This document shows positions 17,189 through 26,141 of a DNA stretch of 64,000 nt, in pieces. Under the pieces are notes generated by a model, which saw nothing but the letters and a program-made list of their open reading frames with translations, had not been told where the DNA came from and searched no databases. How positions within the stretch are numbered: position 1 is the stretch's first letter; each line of letters opens with the position of its first letter. Source of the stretch: Bacillus thuringiensis (GTDB taxonomy: Bacteria > Bacillota > Bacilli > Bacillales > Bacillaceae_G); the NCBI RefSeq assembly GCF_022095615.2, contig NZ_CP155559.1, positions 1,547,501 through 1,611,500 on the forward strand. Direction: 5' to 3'. Position numbers and translations under genes: made by a program.

Positions 17189-18022
17189 ATGGGAGACGAA
17201 AATCAAGTGTTTGCTAGACCAGAAAGAAAAAAAAGGAAGTTTGATATTTCTAGCCCAGTGGGCATAATAGTAGGTTTTGCTATTGTAATAGCGGCAATTA
17301 TGATTGGCGGCGGCGGAGTAAAAGCTTTTAAAAACTTTTTAGATGTTTCATCTATTTTAATTGTCATAGGGGGAACTACAGCGACAATTGCTGTGGCATA
17401 TCGATTTGGAGAAATAAAAAAATATACGAAAAGTATTTTTACTGTTTTACATAGAAAAGAAGAAGATTTAGAACAGTTAACGGATTTGTTTGTCGATTTT
17501 TCGAAAAAGTCTAAAAAACACGGTTTGCTTTCTTTAGAAGTTGATGGAGAGCAAGTAGACAATCCTTTTATTCAAAAAGGAATTCGATTAATGTTAAGTG
17601 GTTACGATGAAGATGAATTAAAAGAAGTGTTAATGAAAGATGTTGAAACGGAAGTGTATGAGTTAAGAAAAGGGGCAGCATTACTAGATAAAATTGGCGA
17701 TTTCGCTCCAGCTTGGGGCATGATAGGGACTTTAATCGGTCTAATCATTATGCTTCAAAACTTGCAAGACACATCGCAAATTGGTACAGGGATGGCAGTT
17801 GCGATGTTAACGACATTGTATGGGTCAGTACTTGCGAATATGATTGCAATCCCTCTTGCTGAAAAAGTGTATCGTGGTATTGAAGATTTATATACAGAGA
17901 AGAAGTTTGTTATTGAAGCGATTTCAGAATTATATCGTGGTCAAATTCCTTCTAAATTAAAGTTGAAACTCGATACATATGTATACGAAACAAAGATAAA
18001 AAAGGTAAAACGAGCAGCCTAA
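17189..18022 (+). CDS. motP: Flagellar stator protein, MotA/MotP family
   Basis: A 277-residue membrane protein with four segments, a large cytoplasmic loop (about residues 65-170) and the conserved GDFAPAWGMIGTLIGLIIML segment. The N-terminal pattern SPVGIIVGFAIVI..NFLDVSSILIVIGG resembles MotP more than MotA, which would make it a Na+-type stator subunit; ion choice is inferred, not shown. It pairs with the OmpA-domain protein 16 bp downstream. GGGAAGGG precedes the start. Confidence 0.88.
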   Translation: MGDENQVFARPERKKRKFDISSPVGIIVGFAIVIAAIMIGGGGVKAFKNFLDVSSILIVIGGTTATIAVAYRFGEIKKYTKSIFTVLHRKEEDLEQLTDLFVDFSKKSKKHGLLSLEVDGEQVDNPFIQKGIRLMLSGYDEDELKEVLMKDVETEVYELRKGAALLDKIGDFAPAWGMIGTLIGLIIMLQNLQDTSQIGTGMAVAMLTTLYGSVLANMIAIPLAEKVYRGIEDLYTEKKFVIEAISELYRGQIPSKLKLKLDTYVYETKIKKVKRAA

Positions 18023-18038
18023 TATTTCAAGGAGTGGT

Positions 18039-18722
18039 ATGGTTATGATGCAACGACCGCAAAAGGGATCGCCTCGTTGGATGACGACTTTTACAGATTT
18101 AACGATGTTATTATTAACTTTCTTTGTATTACTAGTTGCTACATCAAAGCAGGATGCAGTAAAATTGTCACAGATGCTTGAAAAGTTTAGTGACGTGGAG
18201 CAAGTAGATGCAAAAGTAATGGAAAATACAATACCAGATATTTCACATGAAAAAAATGATGAAAAAATGGTCTCTAAAAAGAGAATGGACGAATTATATA
18301 AAAAGTTAAAAGCATATGTAGATAATAACGGTATTAGTCAAGTGAATGTATATCGAGAGGATACGGGAGTAAGCGTCGTTATAGTAGATAATTTAATATT
18401 TGATACGGGTGACGCGAACGTTAAACCAGAAGCGAAAGAGATAATAAGTCAATTAGTTGGGTTTTTCCAATCAGTACCAAATCCGATTGTTGTTGAAGGG
18501 CATACAGATAGTAGACCTATTCATAATGACAAATTCCCTTCTAACTGGGAGCTGTCTTCAGCAAGAGCAGCAAATATGATTCATCACTTAATTGAAGTGT
18601 ATAATGTGGATGATAAAAGGTTAGCTGCGGTAGGATATGCAGACACAAAGCCAGTAGTACCAAATGATTCACCGCAAAATTGGGAGAAAAACCGTCGCGT
18701 TGTCATTTACATAAAAGAATAG
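18039..18722 (+). CDS. motB: Flagellar stator protein, MotB/MotS family
   Basis: A 227-residue protein with a short cytoplasmic start and one segment carrying the ion-binding aspartate (WMTTFTDLTMLLLTFFVLL). A linker and a C-terminal OmpA-like peptidoglycan-binding domain (about residues 110-225, with VEGHTDSRPI and NRRVVIYI) follow. It anchors the stator to the wall. It is co-transcribed with the MotP-type gene. The name MotS is equally possible if the pair is Na+-driven. Confidence 0.9.
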   Translation: MVMMQRPQKGSPRWMTTFTDLTMLLLTFFVLLVATSKQDAVKLSQMLEKFSDVEQVDAKVMENTIPDISHEKNDEKMVSKKRMDELYKKLKAYVDNNGISQVNVYREDTGVSVVIVDNLIFDTGDANVKPEAKEIISQLVGFFQSVPNPIVVEGHTDSRPIHNDKFPSNWELSSARAANMIHHLIEVYNVDDKRLAAVGYADTKPVVPNDSPQNWEKNRRVVIYIKE

Positions 18723-18779
18723 TATATTATCATTTTAATAATAAAATAATGAAAATACGAAAATTCTTTTAAAAAAATA

Positions 18780-18808
18780 TTAAATTTTATCATTTTATTT
18801 TGTATAAT
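18780..18808 (+). promoter_or_regulatory. Possible promoter of cheY
   Basis: TTAAAT (18780-18785), a 17-bp spacer and TATAAT (18803-18808). The -35 is weak. The surrounding AT-rich stretch contains ATTTTAATAATAAAAT at about 18733, which is loosely like MogR sites of Listeria. Confidence 0.4.
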
Positions 18809-18872
18809 GAGTGAGAATGATAAGGTGAAATATTAAGATATATTTATACATAGAAGGAGAGAATTAAAAAGA

Positions 18873-19241
18873 ATGGCACATAAAATTTTAGTTGTAGACG
18901 ATGCGATGTTCATGCGAACGATGATTAAAAACTTATTAAAAAGTAATTCTGAATTTGAAATTATTGGTGAAGCAGAGAATGGAGTAGAAGCAATTCAGAA
19001 GTTTAAAGAACTTCAACCGGATATTGTAACATTAGATATTACTATGCCAGAAATGGACGGACTTGAAGCATTAAAAGAAATTATTAAAATTGATTCAAGT
19101 GCAAAAGTTGTTATTTGTTCTGCAATGGGACAACAAGGTATGGTATTAGATGCAATTAAGGGTGGGGCAAAAGACTTTATTGTAAAGCCATTCCAAGCAG
19201 ATCGCGTAATTGAAGCTTTAACAAAAGTAGCAAACAGCTAA
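18873..19241 (+). CDS. cheY: Chemotaxis response regulator CheY
   Basis: A 122-residue single receiver domain. The acid pocket is D9/D10, the phosphorylation site is D55 (VTLDITMPEMDG), and S83 and K105 (FIVKPF) complete the active site. CheA should phosphorylate it and it should bind the motor switch. AAGGAGAG precedes the ATG. A large-loop terminator separates it from cheA. Confidence 0.95.
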   Translation: MAHKILVVDDAMFMRTMIKNLLKSNSEFEIIGEAENGVEAIQKFKELQPDIVTLDITMPEMDGLEALKEIIKIDSSAKVVICSAMGQQGMVLDAIKGGAKDFIVKPFQADRVIEALTKVANS

Positions 19242-19246
19242 TATAG

Positions 19247-19305
19247 AAGGGGCGCCACAAGGAATCTAAACATTGATAGCGGATATGCGTGTGGCCCCCT
19301 TTTTT
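19247..19305 (+). terminator. Terminator/attenuator between cheY and cheA
   Basis: AAGGGGCGCCACA pairs with TGTGGCCCCCTT (one mismatch) around a 30-base loop, then T6. Partial read-through would lower cheA relative to cheY. Confidence 0.75.
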
Positions 19306-19370
19306 CTTGCTTTAAAACACTAAATTGTTATACATGAATGAAATGTTTGTTAGACAGGTAGGGGATTAAA

Positions 19371-21371
19371 ATGCAAACAGATCTATTAAATATATTTTTT
19401 GAGGAATCAGAAGAACATTTACAATCGCTAAATGAAAATGTGCTAACTTTAGAACAAAATCCCACTGATATGGATGTTGTGGGAGAAATATTCCGCTCAG
19501 CCCATACATTTAAAGGTATGTCAGCGAGTATGGAATTTACGGAAATGGCGGATTTAACGCATAAGATGGAAAACGTTTTAGATGAAATTCGTCATGGGAA
19601 TATAGTTGTAAATGCAGAGATTATTGATGTGATTTTTGAGTGCATTGATAATTTGGAGAAGATGGTTGCAGATGTGCAACAAGGCGGAATGGGCAATATT
19701 GATGTAATTACAACTAAGCAGAAATTAGAAGCATTATTGAATGGCAATGTAGAAACTCCTGCGGAATATATTGAGCAAGAACCTATAAATAATGATGCAG
19801 TTTCACATGAAGTGCATATAACTGTTGAGCAACAAGCTATTTTAAAAGCAGTACGTGCAATTATGTGTATTGAAGCACTGCAAAATGTAGGTAATGTACA
19901 AAAAACAGTTCCAAGTATTGAGGAAATTGAAGCAGATGCTTTCGGGTTTGAGTTCACAGTATTTATGGATACTGATCAAAGTGAAGAAGAATTAAAACAA
20001 GTAGTGCTTCATGTTTCTGAAATTGAGAAAGTAGAAGTGAAGCAAGGACATACATTAAAAGAAGTAGTCTCGAAAGAATTGGGTACACAAGAAGCTGTGC
20101 AGGAAGATTTACAAGCGGCTACGCATGTGGAACCAACTAAAGAAGAATCGAAGCAATCAGCTAATGCTACACCAGCTAAAAGCGCTGCAAAAACGAAAAA
20201 TGGTAAAGTGGAAAATCGTTCCATACGTGTTCAATTAGAAAAAATTGAAAGATTAATGAACATGTTTGAAGAAAGTGTAATTGAGCGTGGCCGTATAGAT
20301 GAATTGGCACAAGCAATTCAAAACAAGGAATTAATTGAGCATTTAAATCGATTAGGCGATATTTCAAAAGATATTCAAAATGTACTACTAAACATGCGTA
20401 TGGTACCAATTGAAACGGTATTCAATCGTTTCCCGCGTATGGTACGTATGTTAGCGAAAGATTTAGGGAAGAAAATCGATTTACAAATTACAGGTGAAGA
20501 CACCGAAGTTGATAAAATTGTTATTGATGAAATCGGTGACCCACTCGTTCATTTAATTCGTAATGCAATTGATCACGGTGTTGAAACAGTTGAACAACGT
20601 CGTGATGCAGGTAAAAATGAGACAGGTACGATTAAATTAGAAGCGTTTCATAGTGGAAATCATGTCGTTATTCAAATTACGGATGATGGAAATGGTATTC
20701 ATAAAGGGAAAGTATTAGAAAAAGCGATTAAAAATGGTGTTGTAACAGAATCTGAGGCAAATAAATTAACGGACCGTGAAGTATTTGATTTAATCTTCCA
20801 ACCAGGATTTAGTACAGCTGAAGTTGTATCAGACCTTTCTGGGCGTGGCGTTGGATTAGATGTAGTGAAACATACGATTCATAGTTTAGGTGGACATTTA
20901 ATTATTGATTCTGAAGAAGGAAAAGGTAGTACATTTAGAATTGAACTGCCATTAACGTTGTCCATTATTCAATCTATGCTTGTTCAAACGAATGATAAAC
21001 GTTATGCTTTCCCTCTTGGTAATATTGTTGAAGCAATTCGGATTAAGAGAGAAGACATCCAATCCTTACAAGGAAAAGATGTGTTAAATTACCGTAATCA
21101 AATTATTGAAGTGAAGCATTTAAGTACTGTATTTGGTGAGAAAACAGTAGATGAGGCGTTTGCGTCATATGATGGTCAAATGGTTCCTGTGTTAATTGTT
21201 CGTAATACACATCGCAGCTATGGACTTATTGTAAACACAATTATCGGTCAAAGAGAAATAGTCCTAAAGTCATTAGGTGACTTCTTTGCAGAGAGTTCTA
21301 ACTATTTCTCTGGTGCGACGATTCTCGGTGATGGACGAGTGGTCCTCATTTTAAACCCAGAAGGTTTATAA
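19371..21371 (+). CDS. cheA: Chemotaxis histidine kinase CheA
   Basis: A 666-residue kinase. The Hpt domain has phosphoaccepting H45 (FRSAHTFKGM). A P2-like region and an Ala/Lys-rich linker (about 240-285) come next, then the P3 dimerisation helices (VQLEKIERLMNMFEESV). The P4 ATPase has the N-box LVHLIRNAIDHGVE and the G boxes ITDDGNGI and SGRGVGLDVV, and the protein ends in a P5 CheW-like domain from about 530. It phosphorylates CheY and CheV. No separate cheW is visible nearby, so CheV may be the coupling protein. Confidence 0.95.
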   Translation: MQTDLLNIFFEESEEHLQSLNENVLTLEQNPTDMDVVGEIFRSAHTFKGMSASMEFTEMADLTHKMENVLDEIRHGNIVVNAEIIDVIFECIDNLEKMVADVQQGGMGNIDVITTKQKLEALLNGNVETPAEYIEQEPINNDAVSHEVHITVEQQAILKAVRAIMCIEALQNVGNVQKTVPSIEEIEADAFGFEFTVFMDTDQSEEELKQVVLHVSEIEKVEVKQGHTLKEVVSKELGTQEAVQEDLQAATHVEPTKEESKQSANATPAKSAAKTKNGKVENRSIRVQLEKIERLMNMFEESVIERGRIDELAQAIQNKELIEHLNRLGDISKDIQNVLLNMRMVPIETVFNRFPRMVRMLAKDLGKKIDLQITGEDTEVDKIVIDEIGDPLVHLIRNAIDHGVETVEQRRDAGKNETGTIKLEAFHSGNHVVIQITDDGNGIHKGKVLEKAIKNGVVTESEANKLTDREVFDLIFQPGFSTAEVVSDLSGRGVGLDVVKHTIHSLGGHLIIDSEEGKGSTFRIELPLTLSIIQSMLVQTNDKRYAFPLGNIVEAIRIKREDIQSLQGKDVLNYRNQIIEVKHLSTVFGEKTVDEAFASYDGQMVPVLIVRNTHRSYGLIVNTIIGQREIVLKSLGDFFAESSNYFSGATILGDGRVVLILNPEGL

Positions 21372-21383
21372 TAGGAATGAAGG

Positions 21384-21419
21384 AAAGCTCCCCACTTGTA
21401 TACAATTGGGGAGCTTTTT
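21384..21419 (+). terminator. Terminator of cheA
   Basis: An 11-bp stem (AAAGCTCCCCA / TTGGGGAGCTTT region) is followed by TTTT. Confidence 0.88.
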
Positions 21420-21544
21420 GGTTAATCGTTACTAATCTAAAAATGGGAATAAATACATATTAACGTTTTATATAATAAGTTTGTTAAAATAAAATGAGAG
21501 TTTATATCATTTGATAGAAAAACAGAAATGAGGAGGCAGAGAAA

Positions 21545-23185
21545 ATGCCTGAGCAACACACAAAAGGGGATACGAGCACAATTGTGCTAGAAAAAGAAAA
21601 TGAGCATTTAACGCCTCAAGAATGCGATATTCTTGGCGAAATTGCAAATATATCATTTGGTTCAGCTTCGACTGTATTATCAACAATCTTAAATAGGCAA
21701 GTAAGCATTACTGCTCCTCGTATAGAATTGGTAGATTTATATGATTCAAGCGACGTCGAAGTTCCACACGTTGTATTAAACATTCATTTTACAAAAGGAT
21801 TAGATATGGAAAACCTTCTTGTCCTTAAGCAAGATGTTGCATTATCCATTGCTGATTTAATGATGATGGGAACAGGTGAAGTGGAAGACGGAAAAGAACT
21901 TGGTGAATTAGAGCTAAGTGCTGTACAAGAAGCGATGAATCAAATGATGGGGTTCGCAGCTACATCTATGTCTGAATTCTTCCAAGATACAGTAGATATG
22001 TCTCCGCCGACAATTAAAGTTGTAAAGTTATCAGAAGAAATGGAGAAAATCTCTGAAATCGATGGGAATCATACGATTGTTAAAGTATCGTTTGATTTAA
22101 AGATAGATAATCTTGTAAGCTCTAAACTTGTGCAAATTGTTTCAGTTGAACATGCGAAACGAATGGTAAATAAATTAATGCAATTATCTGGTGACGTAGA
22201 AGAGCAAGACGAGCCAGCAGAAGTAGTGGAAACTGAGATTGTAGAAGAAGTTGAAAAAGAGCATTTAACACAAGAAGAGAAGGATGTCCTTGGTGAAATT
22301 GCAAATATTTCAATTGGTTCCGCTTCAACAGTATTGTCAACACTTTTAAATCAGCCAGTTACAATTAGTACGCCGAATGTAGAATCAATCAATGTTCGTC
22401 ATTATGACGGAGTACCAGTCCCATTTGTTATTTTAAATGTTGATTTTGTTGAAGGACTAAAGAATGAGAATGTATTCGTATTTACGAAAGATGTCGCTTT
22501 AACAATGGTAGATTTAATGATGATGGGAACAGGAGAAGTTGATCCAGAGAAAGAACTTAGTGAATTAGAATTGAGCGGTATTAAAGAGATCATGAACCAA
22601 ATGATGGGGCATGCTGCGACGGCGATGTCAGAAATGTTTCAAGAAAAAATGGACATGACACCACCAAATGTTAAATTCGTAACGTTAAAAGAAGAAATGG
22701 AATATTTGGGAGAGTCAATGAAAGTGGACGAACTCGTCCAAATTACGTTCAACCTTGAAATTGGCGACCTGCTTCAATCGAAAATGTATCAAATTTTACC
22801 GATTTCAGAAGCGAAAGAAATGGTTAAAAGACTTCTATATCCAATGATGGAAGAGGAAGAAGAGATTGTTACGGAAGAAATTGAAGAAGAAAAAAATGTA
22901 GAACCTGTTGTGCAACCTATTGAATTTAAAGAAGTAAAACAAATGGAACCAGTATACATGGACACATCCATCTTACAAAATGTAGAAATGAATGTGAAAT
23001 TTGTATTTGGAAGCACAGTGAAAACAATTCAAGATATTTTAAGTTTACAAGAGAATGAAGCGGTTGTACTAGATGAGGATATTGACGAGCCAATTCGTAT
23101 TTATGTAAATGATGTATTGGTGGCGTATGGTGAACTTGTAAATGTAGATGGATTTTTCGGAGTAAAAGTGACGAAATCACTATAA
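21545..23185 (+). CDS. fliY: FliY-type switch phosphatase with duplicated CheC domain
   Basis: A 546-residue protein with two CheC-like domains (about 20-215 and 235-430), a Glu-rich linker, and a C-terminal FliN/SpoA domain (about 470-546). Each CheC copy carries both phosphatase motifs, for example DILGEIANISFG and SAVQEAMNQMMG, then DVLGEIANISIG and SGIKEIMNQMMG. It should dephosphorylate CheY-P at the motor. B. subtilis FliY has a single such domain. GAGGAGG precedes the start. Confidence 0.88.
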   Translation: MPEQHTKGDTSTIVLEKENEHLTPQECDILGEIANISFGSASTVLSTILNRQVSITAPRIELVDLYDSSDVEVPHVVLNIHFTKGLDMENLLVLKQDVALSIADLMMMGTGEVEDGKELGELELSAVQEAMNQMMGFAATSMSEFFQDTVDMSPPTIKVVKLSEEMEKISEIDGNHTIVKVSFDLKIDNLVSSKLVQIVSVEHAKRMVNKLMQLSGDVEEQDEPAEVVETEIVEEVEKEHLTQEEKDVLGEIANISIGSASTVLSTLLNQPVTISTPNVESINVRHYDGVPVPFVILNVDFVEGLKNENVFVFTKDVALTMVDLMMMGTGEVDPEKELSELELSGIKEIMNQMMGHAATAMSEMFQEKMDMTPPNVKFVTLKEEMEYLGESMKVDELVQITFNLEIGDLLQSKMYQILPISEAKEMVKRLLYPMMEEEEEIVTEEIEEEKNVEPVVQPIEFKEVKQMEPVYMDTSILQNVEMNVKFVFGSTVKTIQDILSLQENEAVVLDEDIDEPIRIYVNDVLVAYGELVNVDGFFGVKVTKSL

Positions 23186-23201
23186 GGCGTTGAAATAGTA
23201 G

Positions 23202-24542
23202 ATGAAAAGCGTAAAGGTCTTTCTAATTTGCTGGCTATGCATACATGTATGCTTGCTCTTCCCGCTGCAAAGTCAGGCGGAAGAGCAAAATGTGCCAGAA
23301 CAAAAATTAAATGAAGTGAATGTGCAAGAAGAAAATAAAGAAGTTCAAGAGCAGCCAGAGCAAGAAGAAATGAAGCAAGATAATGAGAAACAACAAGAAG
23401 TAGCAAATGAACAAGAAATCGAAAAAAAGATAGAGACGGATCAAGGGGTTATTACAGTAAATAAGCCAGAATTAAAAGTTGGCGAAGAAGTGCGGCTTAT
23501 TGTAGAACCGAAAGAGCAAAATGTTCAAAGTATAAAAGGTATTTTGCGCTTGCCAAAAAAAGGCGATCAGTATGAACAAGAAAGAATTCTATCGTTTAAG
23601 TATGAAGAGGAAACGAAGCGATGGATTGCTAACTACAAGGTCGAGACTTTTGATTTGCAAGGTGATTGGAACCTTCAGCTCATTCAAAGTTACAAAGAAA
23701 ATGAGAAAGAAGAGCTTGTAGAAAATGAAGTGAAAGTCCCGCTCATTCGTATAAATAATGAAGTGCCAACTCTAGATAAAGAGTTACCGAAGTTGCATAA
23801 AGTTACGATTGATGAGACGAAGGGAAACGTAATTGAACGAAAACAAGGCGATTCTATACGTGTGCGAGTGAAGGCGACAGACGTAGAATCAGTTGTGAAA
23901 GAAGTCCGTGTGATATTAAAGGGGAAAGAAAATAAAGAGATTACCTTTTTATTAGATTACAATAGGCGTGATATGGATTGGCAAAAAGTATTTGAAATAA
24001 CGGATACGTTGCCAATTGGCACATACGAACTAGTTGTAGAGATAGTGGATGCGGCCGGCAATAAACTGGTTGAGGCAAGTGAGTATATCGTTTCTGTTTT
24101 GGAGCAAAAAACAGAAGAGGATAAAAAGGTAGAAGAACGAGAGAAAGAAGAGAAATTAGAAGATAAGAAAGAAACTGAGAAGCAGGAAGACTCGAAAGTA
24201 GAAATCCCGCTTCCAGAAGAAAAACCGCCAGTTGTTCAAATTCCGAAAAAAGAAGAGAATGTAAACGGTCTTATAAAAGAACCATTGAAAGAGAAAGAAA
24301 AAATTACTTATGTTATAAAAGAGCCTTTCACAGACAACAAGGAAGTAAATAAAGCGAAGGCACAAATAGATAAAGATAATAACAATCAAGTCATTTCGAA
24401 AAAGAAAGAGAAAAAAGAAAAGCCAGAAGATAAGAAAGAAGCTAAAAGTGAACAGGGAATACAAGCTTCTAATGTATTTGCCATCATGTCAGGTTTATTC
24501 GTATTGTTTTTAGTTTTAAAAAGTAATAAAGAATGGGGCTAA
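23202..24542 (+). CDS. Exported Glu/Lys-rich protein with C-terminal membrane segment
   Basis: A 446-residue protein I do not recognise. It has a signal peptide (residues 1-26, cleavage after SQA), then a charged coiled-coil-like stretch. A beta-rich middle (about 80-290) looks like two Ig-like modules ending in a VDAAGNKLVEAS-type strand. A long Glu/Lys/Pro-rich linker and a final hydrophobic helix (VFAIMSGLFVLFLVL) complete it. It starts 16 bp after fliY and is followed 27 bp later by another membrane-anchored unknown. Location inside the chemotaxis operon implies an envelope role linked to the motor; this is inference. Confidence 0.7.
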   Translation: MKSVKVFLICWLCIHVCLLFPLQSQAEEQNVPEQKLNEVNVQEENKEVQEQPEQEEMKQDNEKQQEVANEQEIEKKIETDQGVITVNKPELKVGEEVRLIVEPKEQNVQSIKGILRLPKKGDQYEQERILSFKYEEETKRWIANYKVETFDLQGDWNLQLIQSYKENEKEELVENEVKVPLIRINNEVPTLDKELPKLHKVTIDETKGNVIERKQGDSIRVRVKATDVESVVKEVRVILKGKENKEITFLLDYNRRDMDWQKVFEITDTLPIGTYELVVEIVDAAGNKLVEASEYIVSVLEQKTEEDKKVEEREKEEKLEDKKETEKQEDSKVEIPLPEEKPPVVQIPKKEENVNGLIKEPLKEKEKITYVIKEPFTDNKEVNKAKAQIDKDNNNQVISKKKEKKEKPEDKKEAKSEQGIQASNVFAIMSGLFVLFLVLKSNKEWG

Positions 24543-24569
24543 TAATTTCATAGTAGTGGAGGCGCTTAG

Positions 24570-25286
24570 ATGGAGATTAAACGTACGACAATTGAAAATA
24601 AGACGCTACAACCATTAAAACAGCCTGCAGCTATTTCGGAACATGAAATCCAGAAAGAACGAAAGCATAGTAATCTAGTGTTTACTGGACAGTCTAAGAT
24701 TATTTCGAGAAATAATGAAATAGGGATTTTACTTGCGAGTTTAGGTGATGGAAAGGTTATGAAGGAAATGCTTTCTAAAGAGATGGATACAGTGTTACAA
24801 CTCTTTAAAAAGTTGCATACGTTATCTGGAGAAGGGAAGCAAACAGAAAAAGTATTTGAACAAGTAATGAGAAGTTTACAAGGGCTTGTTAAGCAGGCGC
24901 ATATAAAAGAACTTCCTTTGTTAGATGGAACGTATGATTTCGCAGAAGTACAACTATCATTTGGTAGAAAGGTACATATTCCGTTATTAGATGTAAGTGC
25001 ACTCATTTCTAGAGTGGAAAGTGATTCTTCAGAAGGAAATATAAATTTAATGGTAACGGTTATTACTGCTTACATAACGAAATTGTCTAACGAAACTATT
25101 TTAATTAGCGTTACAGATCGCACTGCTAAAGAGCGGGATGTAAGTGTATGGAGAGCGCTCGCAGAAATGAATATGACACAATTATCACAGGCCCTGAAAC
25201 AAACGATGCAAGAACATAAATGGTCTATGACATTTCTTTTTCTCTTTGTATGGATTGTTGCTATTATTTTAATTCGAGTTATATAA
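24570..25286 (+). CDS. Unknown protein with C-terminal membrane anchor, in the chemotaxis operon
   Basis: A 238-residue, largely helical protein ending in one hydrophobic helix (residues 217-238). There is no signal peptide. The pattern LPLLDGTYDFAEVQLSFGRKV followed by a polar helical C-terminal part is faintly reminiscent of the flagellin D1 region, but this may be chance. AGTGGAGGCG precedes the ATG. It is the last gene of the fliY operon before a bidirectional terminator, and its partner upstream is also membrane-linked. Confidence 0.65.
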   Translation: MEIKRTTIENKTLQPLKQPAAISEHEIQKERKHSNLVFTGQSKIISRNNEIGILLASLGDGKVMKEMLSKEMDTVLQLFKKLHTLSGEGKQTEKVFEQVMRSLQGLVKQAHIKELPLLDGTYDFAEVQLSFGRKVHIPLLDVSALISRVESDSSEGNINLMVTVITAYITKLSNETILISVTDRTAKERDVSVWRALAEMNMTQLSQALKQTMQEHKWSMTFLFLFVWIVAIILIRVI

Positions 25287-25288
25287 AA

Positions 25289-25321
25289 AGGTCGTCACTT
25301 TACATTGTGACGACCTCTTTT
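25289..25321. terminator. Bidirectional terminator between the fliY operon and cheR
   Basis: A perfect 10-bp stem (AGGTCGTCAC / GTGACGACCT) followed by T residues; the convergent cheR stop lies at its right edge. Confidence 0.9.
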
Positions 25322-26102
25322 ATATTTTTTCGTAGAAGAATGTATCAAATCTCTGAAGATTATAACGTTCGGGTGTTAAAATTTGTTCTGTGCTACCAAC
25401 AAATAGCACCCCGCCTTTTCGTAAAGAGCGACTAAACTTTTCGTAAAGTTTTACCCTTGCTTCTTCAGTAAAGTATATCATTACGTTGCGACAAATGATT
25501 AAATCGTAATTTGTATCGAACGACTGCATTAACAGGTCATGTTGTTTGAACGTAACGTTTTGCTTAATGTTTTGATGTAATGAATATATATCATTCTCTT
25601 TTGTGAAATGACGTTCTTTCAAATCGGTAGGTAATTCTTTTAAAGAACGTTCTGTATATTGACCGCGTTTTGCAGTTTCTAAAATGTGAAAATCAAGATC
25701 TGTTGCTTGTATTTCAAAACGAAATGGAGCTAAATGTTTCGATAAAATTAAAGAGAGTGTATATGGTTCTTCACCTGCGGCGCAAGCGGCACTCCATACT
25801 TTTAATTTTCCGTTATTTTGTTCAAGTAATTTTGGTAGTGCTTTCGTTTCTAACGTTTGCCAACGTTCTTTATTTCTGAAAAATTCTGAAACGTTAATTG
25901 TAATATAATCAATAAAACTTAAAAATAAATTTTGATCGGTACGTAAATTACTTAAAAAATTAGTGTAGTTCTCAAAACTTTTTCTCGAAATAAAAGCATC
26001 GATTCTACGACGCATTCTATCTTGTTTATATGAAGCGATATCCATATTAAATTGTTGTTTAAAACTCGCGATAAAATGATCATAATCTTGTTCAATTATC
26101 AT
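25320..26102 (-). CDS. cheR: Chemotaxis methyltransferase CheR
   Basis: A 260-residue SAM-dependent enzyme that methylates glutamates of chemoreceptors. It has the N-terminal helical domain (residues 1-70) and the catalytic Rossmann domain with KVWSAACAAGEEPYTLSLIL, FEIQATDLD and LIICRNVMIYF. The frame extends to a GTG at 26117, but that codon lies inside a 10-bp hairpin. The ATG at 26102 is nine bases after the hairpin, with AGGGGGAGG on its other side. It is the second gene of a minus-strand operon, opposite to its neighbours. No cheB partner is visible. Confidence 0.93.
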   Translation of the reverse strand: MIIEQDYDHFIASFKQQFNMDIASYKQDRMRRRIDAFISRKSFENYTNFLSNLRTDQNLFLSFIDYITINVSEFFRNKERWQTLETKALPKLLEQNNGKLKVWSAACAAGEEPYTLSLILSKHLAPFRFEIQATDLDFHILETAKRGQYTERSLKELPTDLKERHFTKENDIYSLHQNIKQNVTFKQHDLLMQSFDTNYDLIICRNVMIYFTEEARVKLYEKFSRSLRKGGVLFVGSTEQILTPERYNLQRFDTFFYEKI

Positions 26103-26111
26103 ATTTATAAT

Positions 26112-26135
26112 AGGCACAATAACGATATTGTGCCT
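26112..26135 (-). promoter_or_regulatory. Hairpin between the Shine-Dalgarno and the start codon of cheR
   Basis: AGGCACAATA-ACGA-TATTGTGCCT has perfect 10-bp arms. On the minus strand it begins inside the Shine-Dalgarno AGGGGGAGG and ends nine bases before the ATG. It could bring the two together, or hide the ribosome site. Confidence 0.7.
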
Positions 26136-26141
26136 CCCCCT

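Noticed and set aside
18733..18748. ATTTTAATAATAAAAT and similar AT dyads as MogR sites
   Set aside because: Spacing is six, not five, between TTTT and AAAA, and such strings are common in this AT-rich genome; kept only as a remark.
22926..23180. Minus-strand frames inside fliY and other genes
   Set aside because: Leucine/serine-rich antisense translations of real genes, with no ribosome sites.
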